Below are positions 1 through 7,096 of a stretch of DNA of 36,507 nucleotides, piece after piece (position 1 is the stretch's first letter; the number at the start of each line of letters is the position of its first letter). Source of the stretch: Candidatus Gastranaerophilales bacterium (GTDB taxonomy: Bacteria; Cyanobacteriota; Vampirovibrionia; Gastranaerophilales; Gastranaerophilaceae). The stretch lies in the NCBI GenBank assembly GCA_944323115.1, contig CALURG010000081.1, positions 1 through 36,507 of the forward strand. The letters run 5' to 3'. The notes below the pieces were generated by a model. That model saw nothing but the letters and a program-made list of their open reading frames with translations. It was not told where the DNA came from and searched no databases. The position numbers were made by a program, and so were the translations under genes.

Positions 1-59
1 ATAAAACTGAGTAAATTTTCTCCAAATGCTAAAAAGCTCTAATGCATACGCTTCGCCCA

Positions 60-78
60 ACAGGGGGATACCCCCTGT
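60..78. repeat. Short GC-rich perfect hairpin
   Basis: ACAGGGGG and CCCCCTGT form a perfect 8-bp stem around the loop ATA. It is strikingly GC-rich in a very AT-rich stretch. Nearby, around 129-148, lies another GC-rich segment containing GGGCGGAGCCC. Both resemble small palindromic dispersed repeats rather than coding sequence. No U-tract follows, so this is not a convincing terminator. Confidence 0.5.
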
Positions 79-163
79 AACCCCCATTAGAATATCGCAC
101 AGAATCTTTGTATAACATAATTCAAAACGGGGTTCGGGGCGGAGCCCTGATGTGATTTCGGTT

Positions 164-257
164 AGAGATTTTTAAATGAAGGAATAAAAATTTACCGTAC
201 CGAATTTGACATTTTGTGAGTGAACGGAAATTTTTGTTTCTGAATTTTAAAATCTCT
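164..257. repeat. Imperfect inverted repeat in the gene-free left end
   Basis: The arms 164-198 and 224-257 are imperfect reverse complements of about 34 bases. Both begin with AGAGATTTT when read inward, and the spacer is about 25 bases. Together with the perfect inverted repeat at 287-335 this makes 1-350 a palindrome-rich segment with no believable gene. A minus-strand reading frame crosses it (122-337), but its composition follows the repeats and it has no recognisable domain. A MITE-like or other dispersed element is possible; no transposase or target duplication was identified. Confidence 0.45.
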
Positions 258-286
258 TTTGAAAGCGTATGTTTCTCTTTCTTTGA

Positions 287-335
287 GTTACTTTCTTTCT
301 CTTTGCTCACGCAACACAAAGAGAAAGAAAGTAAC
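287..335. repeat. Perfect 19-bp inverted repeat
   Basis: The arms 287-305 (GTTACTTTC...CTCTTTG) and 317-335 are perfect reverse complements of 19 bases around an 11-base loop. A transcript from either strand would form a very stable stem. It is purine/pyrimidine-skewed and not followed by a U-tract, so it looks like a dispersed palindromic repeat rather than a terminator. The remaining sequence up to about 450 is AT-rich with nothing I can identify. Confidence 0.65.
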
Positions 336-449
336 ATAAAAATAAAAATTACGTTTTAAAAACAAAAAACTCTTTTTTACATAATAAGTATTATCAATAC
401 ATCATTAAACAATAATTTTGTTTAAACGAAAGTGCTCATTTAATTATTA

Positions 450-598
450 AATGTAAACAAATGTAAACATGAGTTTGATATTGCCTAAAACCCAGTCCTA
501 ATGCCTAATAGGATAGGATAGGTGAGACTGGATTATAATTGTAGCAATCTTTTTGACTATTAGAACTTTATAAAAGTATAAATAACAAGTTAGAAAGG
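450..598 (+). promoter_or_regulatory. Upstream element, copy A (related to 7097-7262)
   Basis: This upstream region can be aligned with the one in front of the unknown gene at 7283. Shared landmarks in order are TGTAAACAAATGTAAA (452-467), GCCTAAAAC (483-491), TAATGCCTAATAG (499-511), a 5-base tandem pattern of the GGATA type, TAGCAAT (542-548) and GAAAGG (593-598). The last is the ribosome-binding site, nine bases before the ATG at 608. TATAAT at 534-539 is a possible -10 box. TAAA (464-467), then 15 bases, then GCCTAAAA is an alternative promoter-like arrangement. The function is unknown. Confidence 0.5.
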
Positions 599-607
599 TT
601 GGTAGAA

Positions 608-979
608 ATGGGAATTACAGGAGTTGCAGGAAAAGTTGTTAATTATGTTATGAAAAATCCTAAAAAAACGGCTGCATTGGCAGCGGGTGGAGTAGGCATT
701 GCTGCATTAATAGGGTACAAAGTAGCAACTACAACTCGAAAACAGGCAAATGATCAGATTAATCATATGCTTTTGATGAATCCAATGTTAAACCCTCTCG
801 GATGGTTTCAGCATTTAGTGAATCCGGGTAAAACAGAGGCGGGTACGCTGGACAATCCTTTTATTAAGCTTATAGTTGATAAAAATAACAAGGAGTATCA
901 GGAATATTACGATAATCTTTCTCATGCTGATAAAATTAAAGAGTTCTACAAAAACGGAGGACGAGGCTTTCTTGGATAA
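608..979 (+). CDS. Small hypothetical membrane-anchored protein (123 aa)
   Basis: I do not recognise this gene. A TTG at 599 extends the frame, but the ATG at 608 has GAAAGG nine bases upstream and is preferred. The N-terminus carries a basic stretch (NPKKT) and then a glycine/alanine-rich hydrophobic segment at about residues 21-40, compatible with one membrane helix. Basic and polar sequence follows. The C-terminal third is charged (KEYQEYYDNLSHADKIKEF) and probably helical. No enzyme motif is visible. A good terminator follows at once, so it looks monocistronic. Its upstream region is shared with the unknown gene at 7283, which has a similar N-terminal layout, and the two may belong to one lineage-specific family of surface or envelope proteins. 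Confidence 0.7.
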   Translation: MGITGVAGKVVNYVMKNPKKTAALAAGGVGIAALIGYKVATTTRKQANDQINHMLLMNPMLNPLGWFQHLVNPGKTEAGTLDNPFIKLIVDKNNKEYQEYYDNLSHADKIKEFYKNGGRGFLG

Positions 980-995
980 TCTGATATAAATTTTT

Positions 996-1025
996 AAGGC
1001 TGTAAATTTATTTTGCAGCCTTTTT
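996..1025 (+). terminator. Intrinsic terminator after the 608-979 gene
   Basis: AAGGCTG (996-1002) pairs with CAGCCTT (1016-1022), followed by a run of T to 1025. It lies 17 bases after the stop codon and has the usual form of a rho-independent terminator on the plus strand. Confidence 0.75.
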
Positions 1026-1030
1026 GTATG

Positions 1031-1104
1031 CGGTAAAATAAAAAGGGCAATGATAATCACTGCCCGTGTCTGGAATTAAGAATAGTTGGAAGTATGAAAA
1101 AGAT
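1031..1104 (-). ncRNA. Putative small RNA, copy 1 (paired with 19025-19098)
   Basis: Read on the minus strand, TATAAT (1116-1111) would be a -10 box with transcription starting near 1104. The transcript ends at a hairpin (1065-1045, 9-bp stem with one A.C mismatch, loop of 3) followed directly by TTTTTATTTTA. That is a textbook intrinsic terminator in this orientation only. The same sequence, almost unchanged, occurs at 19025-19098. There is no open reading frame of useful size inside it. The exact 5' end is uncertain because no strong -35 is visible. A conserved block at 1141-1159 lies at the same distance upstream in both copies. Confidence 0.5.
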
Positions 1105-1160
1105 TTATTGATTATATTTAACGTAAAATATAATTTGGAGACAATTAGCCATCTTTCTAC
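1041..1160. repeat. Dispersed repeat of about 120 bp, copy 1
   Basis: 1041-1130 is nearly identical to 19035-19124, and 1141-1159 is identical to 19135-19153. The roughly ten bases in between differ, but the spacing is the same. Weaker similarity continues to about 1183. From 1184 to 1377 I see only AT-rich sequence with no gene. Confidence 0.8.
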
Positions 1161-1377
1161 TTTTTGTACACCGGTTGGGTAGTATGTGTTGATTTAGATT
1201 GTTTGATTTGATTTACATTAGCTGTAATAGTTTGACACTTCTATGGTATCAACAAAAGCTATTTTATTATGCATTCTTTTAAAAATTACAAATATATGAT
1301 ATTATTATCTTAGTTTAATATAGCAAAATTATTATTTTATATGAATTAAATAAAAACGATTCAAAAAATAAATAAAT

Positions 1378-1411
1378 TTGACCCAAATATACTTACGACA
1401 GGTATATTTGG
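1378..1411 (+). promoter_or_regulatory. Perfect palindrome overlapping a possible rny promoter
   Basis: CCAAATATAC (1383-1392) and GTATATTTGG (1402-1411) are perfect 10-bp inverted repeats around a 9-base spacer. TTGACC (1378-1383) resembles a -35 box running into the left arm. TATATT at 1403-1408 in the right arm is a possible -10, although the spacing of 19 is long. The palindrome could be a repressor operator or, if transcription starts further upstream, a stem in the 5' leader of rny. Confidence 0.5.
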
Positions 1412-1454
1412 ATATGTGTATATATAGAAAAAGAGGTACAGGACAATCGATACA

Positions 1455-2975
1455 ATGAATTTATTAATTGCACTATTGGTTATTGCCCTTATTGTTGTTA
1501 CCGGAGCTTTTCTGGTGTTACTTAAAAAGAAAAAAACAGTGCAAAATCTTTATGAAAGTATTTCAAAAGAAAGCTCTGAAAAAGAAAATCTTTTGAAAAA
1601 AGAAGCAATGATTCAAGCAAAAGAAGCTTTGCATAATGAGCGTGAAAAATTTGATGATGAAGTCAGAGAACGTCGTCAGGATTTGCAAAGACAGGAATCA
1701 AAGCTTGCAAAAAAAGAAGATATGCTTGAAGACAAAATTCAAGAAGCTGAAGAAAAATCTTATCAGGCACAGAAAAAAATGGATGAACTTCTTGAAAAAG
1801 AAGATTATCTTGCTGATTTGATTGCAAAACAAATCGAAGAAACCGAAAAAATTGCAGGAATGTCTAGAGAAGAAGCGAGACACATGCTTTTAGAACAGTT
1901 GAAACAGGATTTGCAGCAGGAACAAATGCAGCTGATAAAAGAAAACGAAGCTAAAATCAGAGAAACTGCAAAACAAACTGCACAAGAAATCCTGTCTACC
2001 ACAATGCAAAGATGTGCAATAGATCAAGTTGTGGAATCAACTGTGTCAGTAGTTAATCTTCCTTCTGATGAGATGAAAGGCCGTATTATTGGTCGTGAGG
2101 GCCGTAATATCAGGACGCTCGAAACACTTACCGGTGTTGATTTGATTATCGATGATACTCCTGAAGCTGTAGTGCTTTCGAGTTTTGACCCTGTAAGAAG
2201 AGAAATTGCAAAAGTTGCATTGGAAAAACTTATCTCTGACGGAAGAATTCACCCTGTGAGAATCGAGGAAATGGTCGAAAAAGCACAGGAAGAAATTGAA
2301 GAAAAAATTAAAAAAGAAGGTGAAAATGCCGCTGTTGATATGGGTGTTTTGAACCTTCATAAAGAGCTAATCAAAACATTGGGACGATTATATTACAGAA
2401 CAAGCTACGGTCAAAATGTTTTGAAACACTCACTGGAAGTCGGACATATTGCAGGAATGCTGGCTGCCGAACTTGGTGCCAATGTTCAGATTGCAAAACG
2501 TGCCGGACTTTTGCATGACATAGGCAAAGCAGTCGACCAGACTCAAGACGGAACACACATTGAGCTTGGTGTTGAGCTTGCCCGTCGTTATGGTGAAAAA
2601 GAAGAAGTTATTCATGCTATCGAAGCTCACCATGATGATGTTACAGCGAATACGATTGAAGCAGTTTTGGTAAAACTTGCGGATGCTATATCAGCCGGAC
2701 GTCCCGGTTCAAGACGTGATACTCTTGAAATTTACATCAAAAGACTCAATAAAATTGAAGAAATTGCCTCAAGTTATGAGGGAATCAAACAGTCTTTTGC
2801 GGTACAGGCGGGTCGTGAGGTTAGGATTATTGTCCAGCCTGACATGTTCGATGATTTGGCAAGTGCAAAGTTAGCCCGTGATATTGCTAAGCGTATTGAA
2901 GAAGAACTCGATTATCCGGGTCAAATTAGAGTTACCGTTGTTCGAGAAATCAGAACGACAGAAATCGCAAAATAA
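1455..2975 (+). CDS. rny: Ribonuclease Y
   Basis: This is a membrane-anchored endoribonuclease that starts mRNA decay in many bacteria. The 506-residue length is typical. An N-terminal membrane helix (about 2-23) leads into a long charged coiled coil (about 30-190). A KH RNA-binding domain follows, with [15 protein letters not shown] at 209-223. The HD phosphohydrolase domain has the HD pair at H354-D355 ([10 protein letters not shown]) and a further AHHDD motif. The ATG at 1455 gives the complete membrane helix; an AGG lies about 12 bases upstream, a rather loose ribosome-binding site. The next gene is a ymdB homologue, the same neighbour as in Bacillus subtilis. A perfect palindrome lies at the probable promoter. 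Confidence 0.97.
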   Translation: MNLLIALLVIALIVVTGAFLVLLKKKKTVQNLYESISKESSEKENLLKKEAMIQAKEALHNEREKFDDEVRERRQDLQRQESKLAKKEDMLEDKIQEAEEKSYQAQKKMDELLEKEDYLADLIAKQIEETEKIAGMSREEARHMLLEQLKQDLQQEQMQLIKENEAKIRETAKQTAQEILSTTMQRCAIDQVVESTVSVVNLPSDEMKGRIIGREGRNIRTLETLTGVDLIIDDTPEAVVLSSFDPVRREIAKVALEKLISDGRIHPVRIEEMVEKAQEEIEEKIKKEGENAAVDMGVLNLHKELIKTLGRLYYRTSYGQNVLKHSLEVGHIAGMLAAELGANVQIAKRAGLLHDIGKAVDQTQDGTHIELGVELARRYGEKEEVIHAIEAHHDDVTANTIEAVLVKLADAISAGRPGSRRDTLEIYIKRLNKIEEIASSYEGIKQSFAVQAGREVRIIVQPDMFDDLASAKLARDIAKRIEEELDYPGQIRVTVVREIRTTEIAK

Positions 2976-3147
2976 CATAATTTGGCTTTGATATTCGTCT
3001 GAAAATCTGTTGTTGCAGGCTTGATTCAGCAGCATATTCAAAATACATCTGTCTGAGTTTGTTAGTTTACAGGTGTTATTGCAAGACTTTGTTTGGCTTT
3101 GTCGAAACCGGTTTGACAACAGGTTAACAAAAACAATAGGCAAAAAT

Positions 3148-3969
3148 ATGACAGGCAATATTAAAGTATTATTCATAGGAGATATTGTAGGACGTCCGGG
3201 ACGTAATGCTGTCAAGCATTATCTGGACGCCCTGCACTCTTGTGAAGAACAAAAATATGATTTTGTTATAGCCAATGTCGAAAATGCATCACATGGCTTT
3301 GGTTTAACAGAAAAAAATCACAATGAGCTTGCTTCGTATGGTATAGATTGTTTTACTTCGGGAAATCATATCTGGGATAAGAAAGATATTTACGCCTACA
3401 TAAACAATTCTGACAGGCTAATCAGGCCTATGAATTATCCTAAAGGTACTTATGGGGTAGGTTATAGAATTTTTGATGTAAAAAATACAAAGATAGCCGT
3501 AATGAGTATGCTCGGACGTACTTTTATGAATCCCGTTGATTCTCCGTGGGAAATTATTGAAAATGAAATTGAAAAAATAAAAGCACAGGCCCCGATTGTG
3601 ATTATAGATTTTCATGCGGAGGCTACTGCCGAAAAAATATGCTTTGCAAAATTTTGTTCCGAATACAAAGTCAGTGCAGTTTTTGGTACACACACACATG
3701 TACAGACTGCTGACGAAAAAATTATAAATGACTATACAGCCTATATTACGGATGCCGGTTTTTGCGGTGCTTATGATTCCGTTATCGGTATGGGGTATGA
3801 AGGTTCTCTAAAACGCTTAAAAACAAGTATCCCGGAACGTTTTGACGTGGATGAAAATTCAGTTTTAGAATTCAACGCAGTTAGTATTGGCTTTGATGCC
3901 GTTTCAGGGCAAGCTCAAAGCATAGAAAGAATTAAATTGATAAAAGATTACAGTGAGGTAAAAGAATGA
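3148..3969 (+). CDS. ymdB: YmdB-family metallophosphoesterase (cyclic nucleotide phosphodiesterase)
   Basis: The YmdB/TIGR00282 family consists of calcineurin-like phosphodiesterases. The B. subtilis member hydrolyses cyclic nucleotides and influences biofilm and motility decisions. Metal-binding signatures are in order: GDIVGRPGR (D12), VENASHG (E45, N46), GNHIWD (N73, H74), DFHAEAT (H156) and GTHTHVQTAD (H182, H184). A GTG at 3073 would extend the frame, but the ATG at 3148 has AGG seven bases upstream and starts exactly where the family begins (IKVLFIGDIVG). It follows rny after 172 bases without a clear terminator and is followed 15 bases later by another phosphoesterase, so an RNA-turnover operon is likely. 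Length is 273 residues, normal for the family. Confidence 0.93.
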   Translation: MTGNIKVLFIGDIVGRPGRNAVKHYLDALHSCEEQKYDFVIANVENASHGFGLTEKNHNELASYGIDCFTSGNHIWDKKDIYAYINNSDRLIRPMNYPKGTYGVGYRIFDVKNTKIAVMSMLGRTFMNPVDSPWEIIENEIEKIKAQAPIVIIDFHAEATAEKICFAKFCSEYKVSAVFGTHTHVQTADEKIINDYTAYITDAGFCGAYDSVIGMGYEGSLKRLKTSIPERFDVDENSVLEFNAVSIGFDAVSGQAQSIERIKLIKDYSEVKE

Positions 3970-3984
3970 TGAAAGGATAGAAAG

Positions 3985-4851
3985 GTGAAAGTCGATTTAC
4001 ACATTCACACAACCTATTCAGACGGTGTTTTTTCGCCTGAAAAGATTGTGGATACTGCTATTGAAGCAGGTTTGAATGCTATCGCAATTACTGACCATGA
4101 CAATGTCCTGGCGTATCCGATAGCGGTGAACTATGCCCAAAAGCTTGCAAAAGACACAAACTCAAAAGCCATTGAAGTTTTGCCGGGTGTGGAAATTAAC
4201 ACGATATATAAAGATGTGGAAATTCATATTCTCGGGTATTTTATGAACCGTGATGATGCTGATTTTCAGTCAATGTTAAAGTCACAACAAAAAGCACGTA
4301 TAGAACAAACGGAAGAAATTATTCACCTTTTGAACAAAAAAGAAGGTATTCATATAACACTTGAAAAATTGGAAAGTCTTGTAGCCGAAGGCGGAAGTAT
4401 CGGGCGTCCGCATATTGCAAAAGCTATTACTCTTGCAGGCGGCACGAACAGTGTCATGGAGGCTTACAATAAATACATAAACAATGATTCTGAGGTTTAT
4501 GTACAGAGAAAAACGATTTCTCCTCACGAAGCTATTGAAATAATTTATGATGCAGGAGGAATACCCGTGTTTGCCCATCCTTTTGACGTTGAAGATGCGG
4601 AGAATTTGATTAAGGAATTCATGCATTACGGCTTGAGAGGGGTTGAGGCATATCACAGAAAACACTCTCCCGCAATGGTCGAATATTATTCTACGATTGC
4701 AGAAAAGAACGGGCTGATTATCACGGGCGGTTCTGATTTTCATGCACCGAATCCGAACAACGGACAGATTATTTTGGGCAAAAATTTTGTACCTGATTGG
4801 ATATATGACAAGCTTATGAAAGAAAAAAAACAGCTTGATATGGCAAGGTAG
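3985..4851 (+). CDS. PHP-domain phosphoesterase (TrpH/YciV, RNase AM-like)
   Basis: This PHP-superfamily metal-dependent phosphoesterase of 288 residues resembles the TrpH/YciV group. E. coli YciV (RNase AM) is a 5'-3' exonuclease that trims short RNAs and pre-rRNA ends. The metal ligands appear in order: DLHIHTTYSDG (H6, H8, D13), TDHD (D37, H38), GVEINT (E70), H81, GRPHIA (H143), FAHPFD (H198) and GGSDFHA (D251, H253). The start is GTG at 3985, placed eight bases after GAAAGG, and the protein begins at the first PHP strand. It follows ymdB by only 15 bases. With rny and ymdB it forms a cluster of three phosphodiesterases. The true substrate (RNA or a small nucleotide) cannot be read from the sequence. 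Confidence 0.88.
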   Translation: MKVDLHIHTTYSDGVFSPEKIVDTAIEAGLNAIAITDHDNVLAYPIAVNYAQKLAKDTNSKAIEVLPGVEINTIYKDVEIHILGYFMNRDDADFQSMLKSQQKARIEQTEEIIHLLNKKEGIHITLEKLESLVAEGGSIGRPHIAKAITLAGGTNSVMEAYNKYINNDSEVYVQRKTISPHEAIEIIYDAGGIPVFAHPFDVEDAENLIKEFMHYGLRGVEAYHRKHSPAMVEYYSTIAEKNGLIITGGSDFHAPNPNNGQIILGKNFVPDWIYDKLMKEKKQLDMAR

Positions 4852-4946
4852 CGGAATTTTTTGCAAAAATGATTTGTATAAACTCTTAACCGGTTTTTGA
4901 TATTAAAAACTATTTGTCATAACATCTTTTAAACAGAGAGATTTTT

Positions 4947-5588
4947 ATGAAAAAACTTAAAGCTTTCAATATGGTAGAAATAATGATTGTAATTTGTCTG
5001 TTAATTACAACGGTGATACTTTGTATTCCGACAATATTCAACAATTCCAAACAGGCAAAAATAATTTCCGCATGGAAAAAAAGCTATGCGGAGATGCAGT
5101 CAAACTTTGAAGTTTTTAATGTCAGCGACAGAAACAAAGTTGAAGCTGTCTGCCAAAGCAGAGAAATTAAAGAAAAAGAGAAAGAAATTTTTAAAATAAT
5201 CAGTCCTTACTTAAATGTCGATTTAAATAAAAATACTTCTTCTTTGAAATTTTATCATTACAAATTTAAAAACAATGCACAGGTTTCTATGCAGTCCATT
5301 GTTTTTACGAGATTTTTTGCTTTTCAAGAAGGCGGAAGTATTGTCGGGTTTAAGTGGCTGGATTGCAATTGCAGCAGTACAAAACCTTGTGCAACAGTTT
5401 TGTTTGATATGAACGGAACACAAAAACCGAACAGAATAGGCAAAGACATTTTTGCAATTTATATTTATAAAAATCAAATTGAAGCATTTGGCTCAAAACT
5501 TTCAAATGAAGAACTGCAAAGAGACTGCAACAGCCACTCAAGCGGGATGAACTGTTCCGAATACTATTTAAGAGGAGGAAGGTTCTAA
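4947..5588 (+). CDS. Type IV pilin-like / pseudopilin protein
   Basis: A 213-residue protein with a class III prepilin N-terminus: short basic leader MKKLKA, then F7 as first mature residue (A|F site instead of the usual G|F), glutamate at mature position 5 (E11) and a hydrophobic helix to about residue 28. Such proteins are processed by a prepilin peptidase and assembled into pili or a type II secretion pseudopilus. The C-terminal half contains D154-x-NGxxxPNxxGxD167, which also occurs in the pilin at 24251, and several cysteines (C140, C142, C148, C194, C203) that could form disulphides. ATG 4947 is supported by GAGAG upstream. The last 55 bases of shared sequence recur inverted downstream of recF. 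No pilus assembly genes are nearby. Confidence 0.8.
   Translation: MKKLKAFNMVEIMIVICLLITTVILCIPTIFNNSKQAKIISAWKKSYAEMQSNFEVFNVSDRNKVEAVCQSREIKEKEKEIFKIISPYLNVDLNKNTSSLKFYHYKFKNNAQVSMQSIVFTRFFAFQEGGSIVGFKWLDCNCSSTKPCATVLFDMNGTQKPNRIGKDIFAIYIYKNQIEAFGSKLSNEELQRDCNSHSSGMNCSEYYLRGGRF
5500..5554. repeat. 55-bp inverted repeat, left arm
   Basis: This segment inside the 3' end of the pilin-like gene is the exact reverse complement of 6971-7025. The two arms flank recF, about 1.4 kb apart. Similarity continues outward in the right arm with third-position changes only plus one deleted base (see the remnant at 6938-7036). Confidence 0.9.
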
Positions 5589-5696
5589 AATATATAGTGC
5601 TGCTTCTCCTGTACAAAAGGCTATCTTTGCTGTTGGCCTGAAATGATGTGAACATGTTTTTGATTTGGAAGTTGTTATCTTGAGGAGTTATACGTT

Positions 5697-5720
5697 ATCC
5701 TGAGTGGAAACTCGAAGGAT
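5697..5720. repeat. Degenerate palindromic intergenic repeat
   Basis: ATCCTGAGTGG...CTCGAAGGAT resembles the palindromic intergenic repeat seen at 35999-36085 (ATCCTGAA...TTCAGGAT). A second partial match (TTATCTTGAGG) lies just before it at about 5675. The rest of 5589-5790 holds no gene. Confidence 0.4.
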
Positions 5721-5789
5721 TTTTAAATATGAGTATTGATACCAATAATTTATCGGTAATATCCCTGATATTTTGTGTATAGATTTAGA

Positions 5790-5805
5790 TGATATAATAT
5801 TTTTA
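5790..5805 (+). promoter_or_regulatory. Extended -10 promoter giving a leaderless recF mRNA
   Basis: TGATATAAT (5790-5798) is a perfect extended -10 element (TGnTATAAT). The recF ATG begins seven bases after it, where transcription should start. No Shine-Dalgarno sequence precedes the ATG and no good -35 is visible, as expected when an extended -10 suffices. recF mRNA is therefore predicted to be leaderless. Confidence 0.6.
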
Positions 5806-6935
5806 TGTTTATTGAGTCTGTTGAGCTTAAGAATTACAGAAATTATGAAGATTTGTCTCTCAATTTCACTTCAGATAAAGTTTTGTTGATAGGGAAAAAC
5901 GCACAGGGAAAAACAAATCTTCTTGAATCACTTTATTACACATCGTCGCTTCACAGCAACAGAGCAAAGTCAGACTCCGAGTTGATATTGTGGGGAAAAG
6001 ATTTTACCAGAATCAAAACTGTTATCAACAAAAATGATTTGGAAAAAGAACTTGAAATTATTATAAACCCGCCCAAAAGAAAAGAACTGAAAGTAAACGG
6101 AGTAAAAAAGAACAAATCTTCAGAATTTTGTACAAATCTTTCTATAGTTTCTTTTTCCGTAAACGACCTATTGCTGCTAAGAGGTGTGCCTGACGACAGA
6201 AGAGATTGGCTGGATATGGCAATAAGCCAGATTTATCCTGCATATTCAGACAGAGTTTTAAAATATAATAAAATACGAATACAAAAAAACAATTATCTAA
6301 AAGAAATAAAAGGCAATATCCACGCTGATACATCTTTGCTTGATGTATTTAACACCCAGCTTTCCGTGTGCGGGAGCAACATAATACTCTTGCGGCTGAA
6401 ATTTTTGAAAGAAATGCAGAAAAAAGCAATGGAGAAACATCTGCAAATTGCACAGGAAGAAATTTTGACAACGAGTTATAACTCTACAATCTGCGGCGAT
6501 ATTGATTTTTCAGGTGAACAAAATTTCACGGCAGAAGACATTGTGCAGCAGTTTGAAAACAAACTTTCAGAAAAGAAGTTGGAAGAAATTATACGGGGAC
6601 AGTCTATTGCAGGCCCGCACAGAGATGATGTTTCGTTTTTCATAAACGGAATAGAAGCAAAAAAGTTTGCCTCACAGGGGCAGCAAAGGACAATTGTTTT
6701 GAGTTTCAAACTTGCCGAACTGGAACTTATCAAAGAAAAAATACAAGACACACCTGTTCTTTTGCTGGATGATGTTCTGGCAGAACTCGACAAAATCAGG
6801 CAAAACTATCTGCTCAACGCAATAGGCCCGAATACCCAGACTATTATTACTTCCGTAGACACCCTTCACTTTGACAAGGAATACTTAAAGGACGTTGAAA
6901 TATTTAAAATTTCGGAAGGAAAGCTTGTTTTGTAA
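5805..6935 (+). CDS. recF: DNA replication and repair protein RecF
   Basis: RecF is an SMC-like ATPase that helps load RecA on gapped DNA, with RecO and RecR, in the cytoplasm. Length is 376 residues, typical. The Walker A motif is GKNAQGKT (30-37), preceded by the family start IESVELKNYRNYEDL. SIAGPHRDD, the ABC-like signature region SQGQQRT and Walker B LLLDDVLAELD follow in the C-terminal half. It stands alone here, not beside dnaA/dnaN. It is flanked by inverted copies of a pilin-gene 3' end. The start ATG sits directly at the predicted transcription start, with no ribosome-binding site. Confidence 0.97.
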   Translation: MFIESVELKNYRNYEDLSLNFTSDKVLLIGKNAQGKTNLLESLYYTSSLHSNRAKSDSELILWGKDFTRIKTVINKNDLEKELEIIINPPKRKELKVNGVKKNKSSEFCTNLSIVSFSVNDLLLLRGVPDDRRDWLDMAISQIYPAYSDRVLKYNKIRIQKNNYLKEIKGNIHADTSLLDVFNTQLSVCGSNIILLRLKFLKEMQKKAMEKHLQIAQEEILTTSYNSTICGDIDFSGEQNFTAEDIVQQFENKLSEKKLEEIIRGQSIAGPHRDDVSFFINGIEAKKFASQGQQRTIVLSFKLAELELIKEKIQDTPVLLLDDVLAELDKIRQNYLLNAIGPNTQTIITSVDTLHFDKEYLKDVEIFKISEGKLVL

Positions 6936-6937
6936 TT

Positions 6938-7036
6938 TTAAAATCTACCGCCTCTAAGATAATACTCGAGCAGTTCATCCCGCTTGAGTGGCTGTTGCAG
7001 TCTCTTTGCAGTTCTTCATTTGAAAATTTTTGAATC
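6938..7036 (-). pseudogene. Remnant of a pilin-like gene (3' end)
   Basis: Read on the minus strand this matches the last 30 or so codons of the pilin-like gene at 4947, up to and including the stop codon (6940-6938). 55 bases (7025-6971) are identical. In the final ten or so codons the two copies differ almost only at synonymous positions (for example TGT/TGC, GAA/GAG, TAC/TAT, TTC/TTT), but one base is missing after the conserved cysteine, so the frame is broken. Upstream, homology ends near 7036 and a stop codon is reached without a start. It is a degraded paralogue fragment, not a gene. Confidence 0.8.
6971..7025. repeat. 55-bp inverted repeat, right arm
   Basis: Exact reverse complement of 5500-5554, within the pilin-gene remnant. 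Recombination between the arms would invert the recF segment. Confidence 0.9.
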
Positions 7037-7096
7037 GGAAAGGTTTTTTGGTTTTGTCTCGGAGTTACAAATAGTGTTTGTAATATTATTCACATT

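Noticed and set aside
122-337. Minus-strand reading frame of 71 codons
   Set aside because: It runs through the inverted repeats at 164-335 and its lysine/serine-rich sequence is a by-product of them; no ribosome-binding site or domain.
471-500. Short leader-peptide frames in the two related upstream regions (about 10 codons at 469 and 9 codons at 7119)
   Set aside because: Both follow the TGTAAA motif but the peptides are not alike, no ribosome-binding site precedes them, and in copy A a possible -10 box lies downstream.
815-1060. Minus-strand reading frame of 81 codons
   Set aside because: It overlaps the 608-979 gene and the terminator of the putative small RNA; no ribosome-binding site or recognisable domain.
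1045-1065. Hairpin as a plus-strand terminator
   Set aside because: On the plus strand no T-run follows, and a better terminator already exists at 996-1025. The T-run is on the minus-strand side.
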